Below, piece by piece: positions 11,786 to 21,505 of a stretch of 64,000 nucleotides of DNA. This DNA comes from Bimuria novae-zelandiae CBS 107.79 (lineage: Eukaryota > Ascomycota > Dothideomycetes > Pleosporales > Didymosphaeriaceae). Numbering within the stretch: the first letter of the stretch is position 1; the number at the start of each line of letters is the position of its first letter. The stretch lies in NCBI GenBank assembly GCA_010015655.1, contig ML976734.1, positions 282,023-346,022 of the forward strand. The letters run 5' to 3'. Under the pieces are notes generated by a model. That model worked only from the letters and a program-made list of their open reading frames with translations. It was not told the origin of the DNA and did not search any database. Position numbers and translations under genes: made by a program.

Positions 11786-12738
11786 CTATAGCTTACAGCT
11801 TTCGGTGTCGTGGGAGGTGGAGTGGCATTTAGAGCACTCGTGCCGTCTTGTACAGCCCCGAAACCTGCAACCCTTGGCGCTGTTAAAGTTATTGCTGATT
11901 TCGGTCGACCTCTTGGGTGATGTGGAAGGTCGGGGTTTCTTGATGCGGACTGTGCCGGAGTTCATCCAGTGGTCGAGGCGAGAACGGTCCGTGTTCTCCC
12001 ACGCGTCCTGGGAGAGAACTGAGGTTGCGGCGATGAGCTTGTGGGTGTCCAGGGCAAAGCCAAGCACTGCTTCCCATGCGTAGCTTTGCGCTAGGTCTTG
12101 TACGCGTCATTGGAAATGTAGCATGCCGGCGATGGCCCCTGGATGCTCGGTGCCAAAAAAGAGTGTGACGATGCACATATAATTCGTGAAGCTTGCCATC
12201 CAGATGTCCGGCGTGTCGCCGAAGTCTTTTGGGACCCCTTTGGCCGCTTCATCAGGATTTGGCGAGATGTTGGGTCAATCTCTATGTATGACTGGGGTTC
12301 TTCGAGCAGGGAGGACTTCGGAATAGTGGCGGCTGCTGCCGACGGGGCATGTAGACGAGGGAGGTTTGCCGGGTCGAATTTGTGCTCGGAGATGGGGTAG
12401 ATGTCTCTTGGGGTGATGCTGGGCATCTTCTTGGCGATGTCGGTGACGGCAGGGGTGTAATTGTCACCTGCACCCATGTCGTCCTGTACCTGACTCCGGC
12501 CAGTAGTATCGCTCGTCGCCTGCCGGCGGAGGTTTTCGATGCGGGCTTCCGCCTCTGCTGCTTCTAACTGCATCATCCTGCGTCGGTGCGCCCGTTCCTC
12601 ACGCTGTAGCTGCTCGTCGTCATCATCAAAGGGCTGCGAATTGGGAATGGCATTGGTGCTGTTGTGGTCGAGCGTTTGGGAATGGGTGTCGCGCTGCACG
12701 TGTATGGCGCTCCTTTCGCGCAACTGTCGGCCAGCCAT
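11786..12738 (-). pseudogene. DIRS gag-like protein with zinc knuckle (frameshifted)
   Basis: Likely start is the ATG at 12738 (MAGRQLRERS), preceded by a pyrimidine-rich leader. A charged coiled-coil stretch follows (REERAHRRRMMQLEAAEAEA). The frame changes near 12230, where the conserved-looking DIWMASFTNYMCIV segment begins, and a TGA is present near 12110. The C-terminus ends with a cysteine/histidine cluster (CRFRGCTRRHECSKCHS) like those closing DIRS gag proteins. The longer frame reaching 12984 is an artefact running into the pogo inverted repeat. Confidence 0.65.
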
Positions 12739-12875
12739 GTGCGTGAACTGTGAGCGAGGGTCAGAGAGAAAGGGATAGGCTCGAGAGGTGCTGGCGAAAG
12801 GTGGAGTTGGGTGATGATGGCAAGCAGACGTTTCTGCTAGGTGCGCTAAGCCGAGCTGCTCGAGCGCATGGACTA

Positions 12876-14987
12876 ACGTGTCTGTGCGCGTGCCGAGCCA
12901 CTTCGCGTAACGAGCCACCCAACACCTAAAGACTGAATGACTCACTAACTTTGACGCGTCGTAACTCCACCAATATGGGGGCAATTGAAGATGCGATTAA
13001 AGCTATTCAATCTTTAGATCCAGGAGAAAAAATTTCATATAGAAAAATAGCGGCTACCTATGGTGTAGATCGGACTACGTTGTCCCGAAGACACAAGCGC
13101 GTTCAGGCCCCAAATAAAGCCAAGAATATCAACCAGCAGAAACTTACACCACAACAAGAGCAGGAGCTTGTACGATATATCGAAGGACTCACAAAGAGAC
13201 ATACACCTCCTACTAGAGAGATGATACAGAATTTTGCCTCTATAATAGCAAAGGAGCCAGTCAGCGAGAGCTAGGTTACCCGCTTTATCAACCGACACAG
13301 CATTCATCTCATCTCCCAATGGACCGTCGGGATGGACAACAATCGCCACAAAGCTAATTCAGTGGATAAATATCGCCTCTATTTCAACCTTCTACACAGT
13401 AAGATAGATGAATATCGCATAGATCCTCGTCATATCTACAATATGGATGAAAAAGGCGTCCTGATCGGTATTGTTGGTAGATCAAAGAGAATATTCAGCA
13501 GACAAATGTGGGAGAAGAAGGAGGTTAGGGCATCACTCTAAGATGGCAATCGCGCATGGATCACGCTCCTGGCATGTATCTGCGCTGATGGATCAGCTCT
13601 GCCGCCAAGCCTTATTTATGAGGCCGCCAACAAGGGCATCCAATCAAGCTAGGTAGAGGATATCAAGGCAGGAGAACATGAAGTCTTTATTACCTCATCA
13701 TCCTCTGGCTGGACGAACAACGATATCGGGCTTGCCTGGCTTAAGCAGGTGTTCGATCGCTGTACAAAAGAGAAGACTTAACAATTATATCGTCTTTTAA
13801 TTATAGACGGCCACGGATCTTATGTCACTATAGACTTTATTAACTATTGTAATAAGTATAGGATCCTACTTGCTATCCTGCCTCCTTACTTAACTTATAC
13901 GCTTTAGCCACTTAACGTTGCGATGTTCAAGCCTCTATTAACAGCATACTTAGCAGAGCTATCACGATACCTTTATAGAAGCTAAGGCCTAGCTTCTATC
14001 ACTAAAGACGACTTCTTCCCCTTATTCTGGAATGCGTGGAAGGCCTCCTTCAAGGAATCAACTATCCTTAGCTCTTTTAGAGCCACAGGCATATCGCCAC
14101 CTAATCCTAATCCTATCCTAGATAGGTTCGCCCAGGATCAAGAATCAGGCGATAACTCCTCATCAGGGCTTAGCGATCATGACTAGAGAAAGATGGATAG
14201 GCTTGTACGATCAGCAGTGAAGGATCAGGGTAGTCAAGATACAAAGAAGCTTCGTCAATCGCTCCACCACCTATCTATCCAAAATGAGCTACTTAAGCAT
14301 GAGATAGATGGGATTAAGTAGGCACTATCTATTAAGGAGAAGCGCAGAAAGAAGGGCAAGACTCTAGATCTCTAACAGCGCCAGGAGTATTAGAGTAGGG
14401 CTATCTTATAGTTACTAAGGAAGGTGAGGGAGGCACGTGTTTATTAATCTATTAAGGAACAAGAGGATAAGCAGCAGCAGCTTCAAAAAGCAAAGATAGT
14501 AAAGCTAAAGAAGGCAGCTAAGCTATATAAGGAGAAAATATAGCAGGAAAAGCGTGATGCGCGAGAGGCAGCTAAGAAGGCGAAGGAGAAGGAGAGGGCT
14601 GAAAAGGCAGCTCAGCGCGCTGCCCAGAAGTCTGCCCGCGACGCAGAAAAAGCTCTACAACTATCCCAAAGGTGTAAGAGAAAGGCTTCTCAGCCATCTG
14701 CACAGAGCAGAAAGCGTCCAAAACGTGTTGTTGATGCTACAGATGTTGGGGAGGCCTCAGAGGGCGCATCTGCTGCCCCGAGCAAATCTACACGCAGCGG
14801 CCGCGACGTCAAGCTTCCAGATAGATTTAAGTAGTGCAAATTAATCGCAGCTATCGATTGACTACCCTAGTAGAAAATCTTATAATAATATTGTTTGTGG
14901 GTGGTTCTGCAGCCTCATTCTTGCATGAGCTGTTATGGTGTTGGGTGGCTCGTCACGCGAAGTGGCTCGGCACGCGCACGGACACGT
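12876..14987 (+). mobile_element. pogo/Fot1-like DNA transposon with 51-bp inverted repeats, TA duplication
   Basis: 2112-bp element inserted in the 5' region of the DIRS element. Terminal inverted repeats are 12876-12926 and 14937-14987 (start ACGTGTCYGTGCGCG). They differ at two positions only, both transitions. A TA dinucleotide flanks both sides (12874-12875 and 14988-14989), as expected for the Tc1/mariner-pogo superfamily. The interior carries a single degraded transposase on the plus strand. Confidence 0.9.
12951..14834 (+). pseudogene. pogo-type transposase (CENP-B HTH plus DDE), degraded
   Basis: The N-terminal frame 12975-13274 encodes a psq/CENP-B-type helix-turn-helix (IEDAIKAIQSLDPGEKISY, RKIAATYGVDRTTLSRRHKR) and the second HTH (QEQELVRYIEGLTKR). 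The DDE core follows in pieces: YNMDEKGVLIG near 13437, LIIDGHGSYVT near 13800, then LPPYLTYTL and PLNVAMFKPL near 13885-13935. The tail (about 14440-14830) is Lys/Glu/Ala-rich and coiled-coil-like, ending in a basic RSGRDVKLPDR segment. Roughly a dozen TAG/TAA stops at Gln or Trp codons indicate RIP of intermediate strength. Confidence 0.88.
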
Positions 14988-14989
14988 TA

Positions 14990-15967
14990 CTATCAAGATC
15001 AGCTTATGACCCTATGACGCAATAGGACTAGCTCCTTACACCAGACCTTACACTCGTTCAATCTATCTAGTTTAGTTCTCACCACCTGATTAACCCCTAC
15101 TCGACTCTCTATCTGCCGGTGCAATAAAAGATCCATCTATATGAATGCTAAGATTAATAGTCTCTCTTTTAATTAAACTCGTTATAATTTTAGTAAATGT
15201 ACCTACACGTTGTTCCTAATTATAGCACTATATCATGCGGGCAGTAGTACGTTTGCAACGATAAAGGTAGCCTATACAAGTTCTGCCTAGGTACTAAGTA
15301 AGATATCCAAATGACAGACCGATCATCCATCTAGCGGTTCAATAGAAACCCCACAAAGTGAAAACATTGTAACCAATGGTAAGGCTAGTGTAAGGCCGCC
15401 AGGCCTCACGTATTGATACAGGACGCTAGTGCACTAGAATGGGCCTAGCTGGGTCAGGATGATCCAGGCGAGGTCTGCTGACCACCTAGTTATATTCTCG
15501 AAGCGCGACCGGCGTAGTCCGGTAGCGATTCGTCTAAGTTATACTAAAATGATACTCTTCTGCCCAAATAACCCTAACCGTACCTGTGCACCCCTTGATA
15601 ACCTTTATTCTTACAGCTAGCTTCTAATAATGAGAGGTTCATTGTACTTCTAGTACTATACACTACGACTGGGAATATTTCAATGAAATCTACTACTTCT
15701 TCTACATGTTCATGATTTCTTGACTACTTCTTGCCGATCCAACAACCTCAATTTCGTGTATTTGACATCCAAATGTGATCTCCCAAAAGCAAGGGGAGGC
15801 GTACGGAGGTGTATGTAAACCAGTAACTTTTATATGGGATTGAATGTTGATTCCTGTATCTAGAGGCAACAGAATAGTTATAGTACATACTTGTATGCGC
15901 AAAGCCTTAGCCCAAACAAATTGAGATCTATTTAAACAAAAGTAAAGAGACCCTTGAGGAACATCTT
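14990..15967. other. Non-coding stretch, unassigned
   Basis: No supported gene. The sequence from 14990 is of mixed composition. 15160-15230 is AT-rich and RIP-like, and 15360-15560 is GC-balanced. If the DIRS element continued past the pogo insertion it would be here, but no DIRS motif is visible. A 90-codon frame at 15702-15974 has no recognisable domain and overlaps the 3' end of the next gene. Confidence 0.4.
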
Positions 15968-17093
15968 TTAACAACCGTAGGATTTGACAAGATCCTTAAT
16001 ATCCTGCGACATTCCAAGCATAGGTCGCCCTGTTACGATCTTGATAGTATGTGCAACGATCCGTTTCACTTCAACTTCACTGTGTCCATAAAGGTCACCT
16101 AACTTTATGAACTCGCCAAGTTCGATTGTAACACCGCGATTAGCGTCGAACCATTCAGCCATGAATTTCTTGACGTCAACTTTATCTCTTTTCTTTTGCT
16201 TTTTCTGGTCTCTTGCGAACTCATACAAGCGGGTCATCTTACCGTAGATTTGCATATCCAAATGACCATCGACGGCTTCAAAACTCTTTAATGCATAAGG
16301 TTCCCCTGGCGAGTTAACCCAAGCGGCAGCCCAATTTGGGGCATTTTTACGGTCCATCGAGGCGCTTATGGCAGGTCGGTCTTGGGACAATGTTGGGTGG
16401 TTTGGAAGTACCCTTTCGATAGCTCTTTTGAATGCGGCTTTCGTGGCTGCCGTCGTCCCTTCGCCCCACTGGAAGTCTATATCCCCTGTTTTGCCATTGG
16501 CGCCACGATATCCCTTTTTAACTGAAGTGATGCCGCCAACCCATATAATCCTGAGTTTGGTTGCTTTATCTTCAGGAGACAAACTTTCTAACTCTTTGCT
16601 AAACTCTACGTCGATTTCGGCGAGAACTAGCCCAAGGTTAGAAACTAAACGACGGGACCATAGAGGCTAACATACTAGTTTCCCATTCCTTCCAGGTGAC
16701 TGCCTTGCCTACAGGTGACATTCGCTTGTCCAATACCGCATCGAACTGGAGCTCCTTCAGGTCACGCTTGGCGCTTCCTGTGCAGGGTTCTGCATCTTCT
16801 AGGTCTGATATATCCGCCAGGTCATTCACCTCGAATAACTTCGGATTATACCTTTCTTGTGGGTCTCCTCCGCTAGGTCGTCGATTAAACCGACCAGGTC
16901 TTGGTGAGCCTCCTGCTGCAACTCGTTTGGTGAGCCCATAGTTGCTTGGATCGTTGGCGGGGATGTCGGTGATATGGTTGAGATCGAGTTCAGGAGCTCT
17001 CTTATCAAGGGTATTGTCAGCGCCTGTAACAATTCGACCCTGCACTATACCCAAGGCCATGAGACCCATTAGGGCAGCAAGAGAGTAACGCAT
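15968..17093 (-). CDS. Predicted secreted protein with repeated KR (Kex2-type) sites, 358 aa
   Basis: Model complement(join(15968..16626,16676..17093)). The ATG at 17093 opens with a classical signal peptide (MRYSLAALMGLMALGIVQG). The 49-bp intron 16627-16675 has GTATGT, a TTTCTAAC branch site and CTAG, and restores the frame exactly. Four Lys-Arg sites occur in the first half (LDKR, LTKR, SAKR, LDKR), as in Kex2-processed fungal secreted proteins. The segment between them is Pro/Gly/Arg-rich, and the second half is a Lys-rich, mostly helical-looking domain with few cysteines. A TATA box lies about 130 bp upstream. No family recognised. The context, with two other secreted-protein genes between transposon blocks, suggests a candidate effector. 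Secretion and processing are inferred from sequence only. Confidence 0.7.
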
Positions 17094-17221
17094 CCTGGAA
17101 TGACTGCAAGTGTTTGCGAAGTGGAAAGAACGCCGTAGGCTATGATTTGGTAATGAGCACTCGAAAGGAAACGGAAAGAAGGATGCTTTAGTGCAGTTCA
17201 AAACAGAGCGCGAGGTTCTAG

Positions 17222-17231
17222 CCTTTTATAC
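17222..17231 (-). promoter_or_regulatory. TATA box of the 17093 gene
   Basis: Minus-strand AGTATAAAAGGC lies about 130 bp upstream of the ATG at 17093, a strong TATA consensus for a fungal promoter. Confidence 0.55.
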
Positions 17232-17480
17232 TGCATTTTAAGCTCTGATCTCGCTATTAAGGACACTTCTCATACGAGTTGACACCTTTATCTCTTCCTT
17301 AATTAGAAATTATAAGCATCCTTCAAAATACTCTCTACGTTCCACGTTTACAAGTATGATTTCATGCAAGATAGTTATTCCTGCGGCTCAAGTCCAACAG
17401 TGGCACGGCAGCGGAGCCCGAGCAAAGTGCGATGCCCATTCCGTAACCATAGCACAAAGGATTCTTGTGGAGGCCGGGAA

Positions 17481-17780
17481 ACATGGCCAGTCAATGGCCT
17501 AACGCAGGTACGGCGTATAAGGGAGACACATTGTGGCGAACAGCAAAGCTGCGCGCGTCGCGTGAAGGATCACACTGTGCCGCCAACAATCGAAGATTTC
17601 GTGCCGCCTGCAGTGCCTCACTCGTATCAAACGTGACCAGTCAATAGCCTAACGCAGGTACGGCGTATAAGGGAGACACATTGTGGCGAACAGCAAAGCT
17701 GCGCGCGTCGCGTGAAGGATCACACTGTGCCGCCAACAGTCGAAGATTTCGTGCCGCCTGCAGCGCCTCACTCGTATCAA
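17481..17780. repeat. Two tandem copies of a 150-bp unit
   Basis: 17481-17630 and 17631-17780 align with a period of exactly 150 bp and only a handful of substitutions, mostly transitions. The unit contains AACGCAGGTACGGCGTATAA and GATTTCGTGCCGCCTGCAG. The duplication lies upstream of the secreted-protein gene at 17093. The period is a multiple of three and two frames stay open through it, but no protein is recognisable. Confidence 0.9.
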
Positions 17781-18373
17781 ATATGGCAGTGAGACAAATT
17801 GCATCCTGACTTGCGAAGATCCTCTTCTAGAGTAGTCTGACGTGGCCTCAGAGTGCAAATCGCTAAGTGCGAAGGATGGTTGCCGAATCGGGCCCGCTTT
17901 TATATAGTAGCTGGATAATGTATGTAGGCGCAAGAAACGTGGCTACAGTGAGCACCAAAGAGTCAATTAGCGCAGTTCGACACCAACACAAAGAACCTTA
18001 GCAATGATTTAATACAAAAAGACTACTAAGCGTCCAGAGGGGTGTCGCAATACAATAAACGAATAGTTATTGTCACTACTTCTACAGAGCGTACTAAGTT
18101 AGTACAAAGTCTAGTTTATGCTAAGGATAATTATAATATCAGTGCAAGGCATTATGACTCAGTTCTTCTGCCAAACGGAACGCCAGGCCAGCGTGGCAAA
18201 GTGGATAGATTAGAGGATAACGTATCGAAAAGCTACTGTACACCCGAAATAGCGCCCTGACCATATACCGCACCTAGACATAAGGGCTGAGATGAATCTG
18301 AAACCTAATGCATTGTACCATGTGGACCCCATTCGCAGCCTACGAAAATAATACTAGACACAGACCTAGCTCT
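17781..18373. other. Intergenic region between two secreted-protein genes
   Basis: No supported gene. A 72-codon frame at 18042-18260 has no domain. Composition drops in GC around 18050-18150. Confidence 0.4.
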
Positions 18374-19725
18374 TCAGGCGCTGCCAGTAGTAATGAAGCT
18401 TTGTTCGCCAGCTAGGTTGCCTGCGTCGTCAATCCAAGGAATGCATTTCTCCAAATCAGTCTTCTCTTGGCTGCCCTTACACGTGAGCTTATACATCTGA
18501 CATCTATCCTGTGGAGCGAAAGAAGCTGTTAACATATTTAGTGTATTGATTGATTAGACGAAAGAATGGGTCTTACGGTTCACCACAGAACCTCCTGAAA
18601 CGGTTGACCTCACCGCTGCGCCCACGCTGTTCGTGTCTGTGCTTGAGTAGCCTGTAGAATCGGCTACGGCTTTTGAAAAATCCTCATGCCCTTCAATCGT
18701 CACTGATGCCATTGGCCCATCTAACATCATGAAGCCAGCGTTGACACTAACAGAAGCGCCCTTGGAGTTGGTAAAAGTGACTGAATGCTCAGTGGAGATG
18801 GATTTAGCTTTGGAGACTTCGACGGTCCTGCTGAAATCACATGTCTCACCTCGACAAGGAATTGATTCAGAACCGATCACTTGTACTCCTGTTTTGCTGT
18901 ATTCTCCGCCAACCTTCTCCGCCAGGCACTGCATCAGAGCTGTCAGATAAATGAAATATAATCAGTGTACTGGTATATCTTACATCCCAAGGATTTGCCT
19001 CAGGGGCATCAACAGGGCCGTTATTGTAGGGATCAGGATTTTGTCCTGGGACTTGGCGGGGGGAGAGCGAAAAGCGCTTGCTTCGGCTTGGTGGCGGTTG
19101 CAATTCACGCTTGGGATGACCTTGAGACCCGGGAATAGCACCGATACGATGACATTCGTCCCCACAGCAAGCACCAGCGGCTATACCTGCGAAGCAAGGT
19201 TACAATTAGTTAATGATCTGGGTTTCATGTATAGGTCATATTCACCACGAGTGCCAATATGAGTCTTATAACAGCCTTTATGATTGACTGAAAGAATAAT
19301 GTTTCCAGGTGTCCCGGCCCGCGTACTGCCCTTATCGGTGTTGAATGGTGAGAAGAGAAGAATACGACACCCAAGAGCAGGCTCCTCAACGCTCTAGTAA
19401 GATAATATCAGCATCAGGTGTGCAACGCGCATTGAATAGGAGCAATATTGCAAAAGAGAGGCAGGGAAGTATGTACCCAAAATGGATCGTAGCCGCCACC
19501 GAAGCCCTCTGGGGCTGGAGCGTCTGCGAAAGTAAAATCCATAATCTTTGCGTCTTTCCATGATACGACTTTGATAGCCTTTTTATCGTTACATAAATCG
19601 CAGGGGGTTTCTTCCCCTGAGCCACTCCCGCATGGGGTAACTGTAATATTTCCTGCAAATGCTGTGGGAGCAAGTAATAATAAGATAAAAGCAAGAAACG
19701 CCAGGTAATTAGCCGTCCCACGCAT
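18374..19725 (-). CDS. Predicted secreted cysteine-containing protein, five exons, 367 aa
   Basis: Model complement(join(18374..18525,18577..18928,18984..19186,19246..19393,19477..19725)); total 1104 nt in frame. The signal peptide is MRGTANYLAFLAFILLLLAP followed by TAFA. Introns of 51, 55, 59 and 83 bp begin GTAAGA, GTAAGA, GTGAAT and GTACAT and end in AG, with CTAAT/CTGAC/CTGAT branch sites. Exon 3 carries GACCGDECHR and two KR sites (PKR, SKR), then a Pro/Asn-rich linker (PGQNPDPYNNGPVDAPEANP). The following domain (exons 4-5) has six Cys and a Ser/Thr/Val-rich beta-type stretch. This looks like two modules joined by a cleavable linker. No family recognised. A secreted role, possibly at the host or competitor interface, is inference. 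The splice sites of introns 1 and 2 are the least certain. Confidence 0.62.
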
Positions 19726-20710
19726 ATTGAAGATACTAATGGAATAAGCGATGATCAAAACGCAGTATTCGTCAGGAGAAGGGCGAGGGTAAGATATGGA
19801 TAAATTTTCTGACAATGAAAAGTTGATTGACTCCAGGCGAGAGAAAATTCACGAAAGAGATATACAGAACAATGGGTCACAAAAGATAAAAATTCTTAAA
19901 ACTATGGAGGAGGTGTTATCAAGACACGCTAACCTGTTTCCCCCCATGCTCTCATTTAAATCTAGACACGTTGTAAGAATGCAGTACTGCGTGTGCCGCA
20001 GTATAGGCCTTGTGATTTTCAGGGTTGTAGGATTCCCAATTTCGAGTTCTCGCCGCGCAATCATTCTCTGCCCTTGAGACTGAATCCTAGTGCACGGCCA
20101 TTCTCAGGAGGATTGAGTTTGCAGGCGGCTATTAGAGTCCAGAGCGACTCCCCGTACACATGCTATAACCATGTACGAAGGCTACTTAGTCATGGTATTC
20201 AATTATGCTTGTCGCTATTGTGCAATTCTTGAGGCTGGCCGAATGCCGGACCCTACACGATAGGAAGCAAATTACAATTAATTATTTTCATTCCTACACG
20301 ATACGGCACTTTCGGTACAACGATCTTTGGATTCGCCCCCTAGATTCAGCGGCCAAGGATTAGTGGCTGTGGAACAGCGTGCCTTGCTACGCCTGAACGC
20401 GACATGTGGCACAGGTGGAGAAAGTCACATAGTCTAACCAAGAGTAATATTCAGTTGCGTCGCAAAAATCCTCACGTATCCTAAGCCACTTACCAGAAAT
20501 TACATGCAGAACGATGCGGCACAAAGACCCACTACTGGATTGGCTCAGAACACGATCCGATCTTACCACGAGATAAATAAAAGAGACACTCGGAGGCCGC
20601 TAAATGGTGTTCGGTGCTTATTTAGACCCACGTTTCACTTTTGGACAGATACCAAGAAGTCGTCTTAACGAGCTACGTGTTAGGACAACGCTACGCTGGA
20701 TTATTTACGC
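19726..20710. other. Intergenic region between divergent secreted-protein genes
   Basis: The two flanking genes are transcribed away from this region, so it should hold both promoters. No gene or repeat is supported in it. Short open frames at 19796-20077 and 20387-20569 lack domains. Confidence 0.45.
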
Positions 20711-20719
20711 TTATAAATA
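20710..20719 (+). promoter_or_regulatory. TATA-like box of the 20876 gene
   Basis: GCTTATAAATACC at about 20708-20720 is a TATA-type box about 160 bp before the ATG. It is followed by a CT-rich leader with CTCTGCTCTTGTTCCTCTCTG at 20763-20783, a common fungal promoter layout. Confidence 0.45.
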
Positions 20720-20875
20720 CCAAGCGTATCCTTAGCTTTTATAGATCATACTACAATAGTTCTCTGCTCTTGTTCCTCTCTGATTGTCACACCCATCAAC
20801 AGCAGCACGTCACTGCTGTCTACGCTTTCTAGATTCAATCTTCAATTATCTTATAATCCTCCATACCTACTTGAG

Positions 20876-21505
20876 ATGTTATTTGCCGCCACTGTTCTTG
20901 GACTAGCCAGCTTTACCAGCCTTGCCGCTCAAGCCACTGCCGCACCCAGCAACCCTCCATCTATGAAACATATAGTAAAGCGTTACGAGAAAGAGCACTA
21001 CTGCTTCGATGATAAGTGGAAGATGTTTGGCGAACGCGCTGTACTTTATGGCTTTCGAATTATGGGCAACGTCGATGCTCCTGGCGGTGTGCCCAGCACA
21101 ATAACCGACATTATGGACGGCAATCTCCTCACGGTACCTGGCAGATGTAGCCTTACATGGTGTGGTGGTGAGGGTGATACCTCCGCGGCCATGTATCTTT
21201 GCCAGCCCAAAAAGATTATTAAAGATGGAAGCGAAATAGATGCTGAGAAGACTGAAGTAGGGTATAAAAGCCTTGCGCAGAAATACCATGATGGTTTCAA
21301 TGATTGCTTTGGACGAGAACCTGAGGATGAGAACATCAAAGCAAGGGCCTTCCATGTGTGGAATGAAGAGGGTTGGTCCCTCCATGTCGAGGGAAGTCCA
21401 GCTGGACGTTTTACCTGCGACGCAGACATCGGCAAGGATATCTTCGATTTTCCCGACGATCTCCTTAAAGAACCGTACAAGGACACTTCTGGGAATCATG
21501 GCTAG
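20876..21505 (+). CDS. Small secreted cysteine-containing protein, 209 aa, candidate effector
   Basis: Single exon. The N-terminus is a signal peptide (MLFAATVLGLASFTSLAAQA, cleavage near ATA-AP). A short propeptide ends in a Kex2-type VKR site at residues about 34-36. The mature part of about 170 aa has six cysteines (HYC, GRC, TWC, YLC, NDC, FTC), enough for three disulfides, and is rich in acidic and aromatic residues. Length, signal, KR site and even Cys number are typical of fungal secreted effectors or antimicrobial proteins. No family recognised. It faces the 18374-19725 gene across a shared promoter region and is followed by transposon sequence from about 22.5 kb. Base composition is normal, without RIP-type damage. 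Confidence 0.72.
   Translation: MLFAATVLGLASFTSLAAQATAAPSNPPSMKHIVKRYEKEHYCFDDKWKMFGERAVLYGFRIMGNVDAPGGVPSTITDIMDGNLLTVPGRCSLTWCGGEGDTSAAMYLCQPKKIIKDGSEIDAEKTEVGYKSLAQKYHDGFNDCFGREPEDENIKARAFHVWNEEGWSLHVEGSPAGRFTCDADIGKDIFDFPDDLLKEPYKDTSGNHG

Larger units (their letters stand above)
9243..12874 (-). mobile_element. DIRS-type tyrosine-recombinase retrotransposon, frameshifted, not RIP-degraded
   Basis: Minus-strand element read from right to left: gag with a zinc knuckle (about 12738-11786), reverse transcriptase/RNase H (about 11785-10542) and a tyrosine recombinase (10541-9316). RT plus tyrosine recombinase, with no integrase or aspartic protease, is diagnostic of the DIRS order. The element is GC-rich, in contrast to the AT-rich gypsy and copia copies, and is broken by frameshifts rather than by C-to-T stops. 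Its 5' end is interrupted by the pogo element at 12876-14987. A short direct repeat of TTAGCGCCTA/CTAGCGCCTA type at about 9204-9235 lies just outside the recombinase end and may be part of its terminus. Confidence 0.8.

Noticed and set aside
12739..12984. N-terminal extension of the DIRS gag frame
   Set aside because: It reads through the pogo inverted repeat; the element inserted later and cannot be part of gag.
17364..17647. ORFs over the 150-bp tandem repeat
   Set aside because: No start context, no domain and overlapping frames; explained by the repeat period being a multiple of three.
18042..18260. 72-codon frame between secreted-protein genes
   Set aside because: AT-rich start, no domain and no conserved features visible.
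20903..21499. 198-codon minus-strand frame
   Set aside because: Exact antisense shadow of the secreted-protein gene 20876-21505, with no domain.
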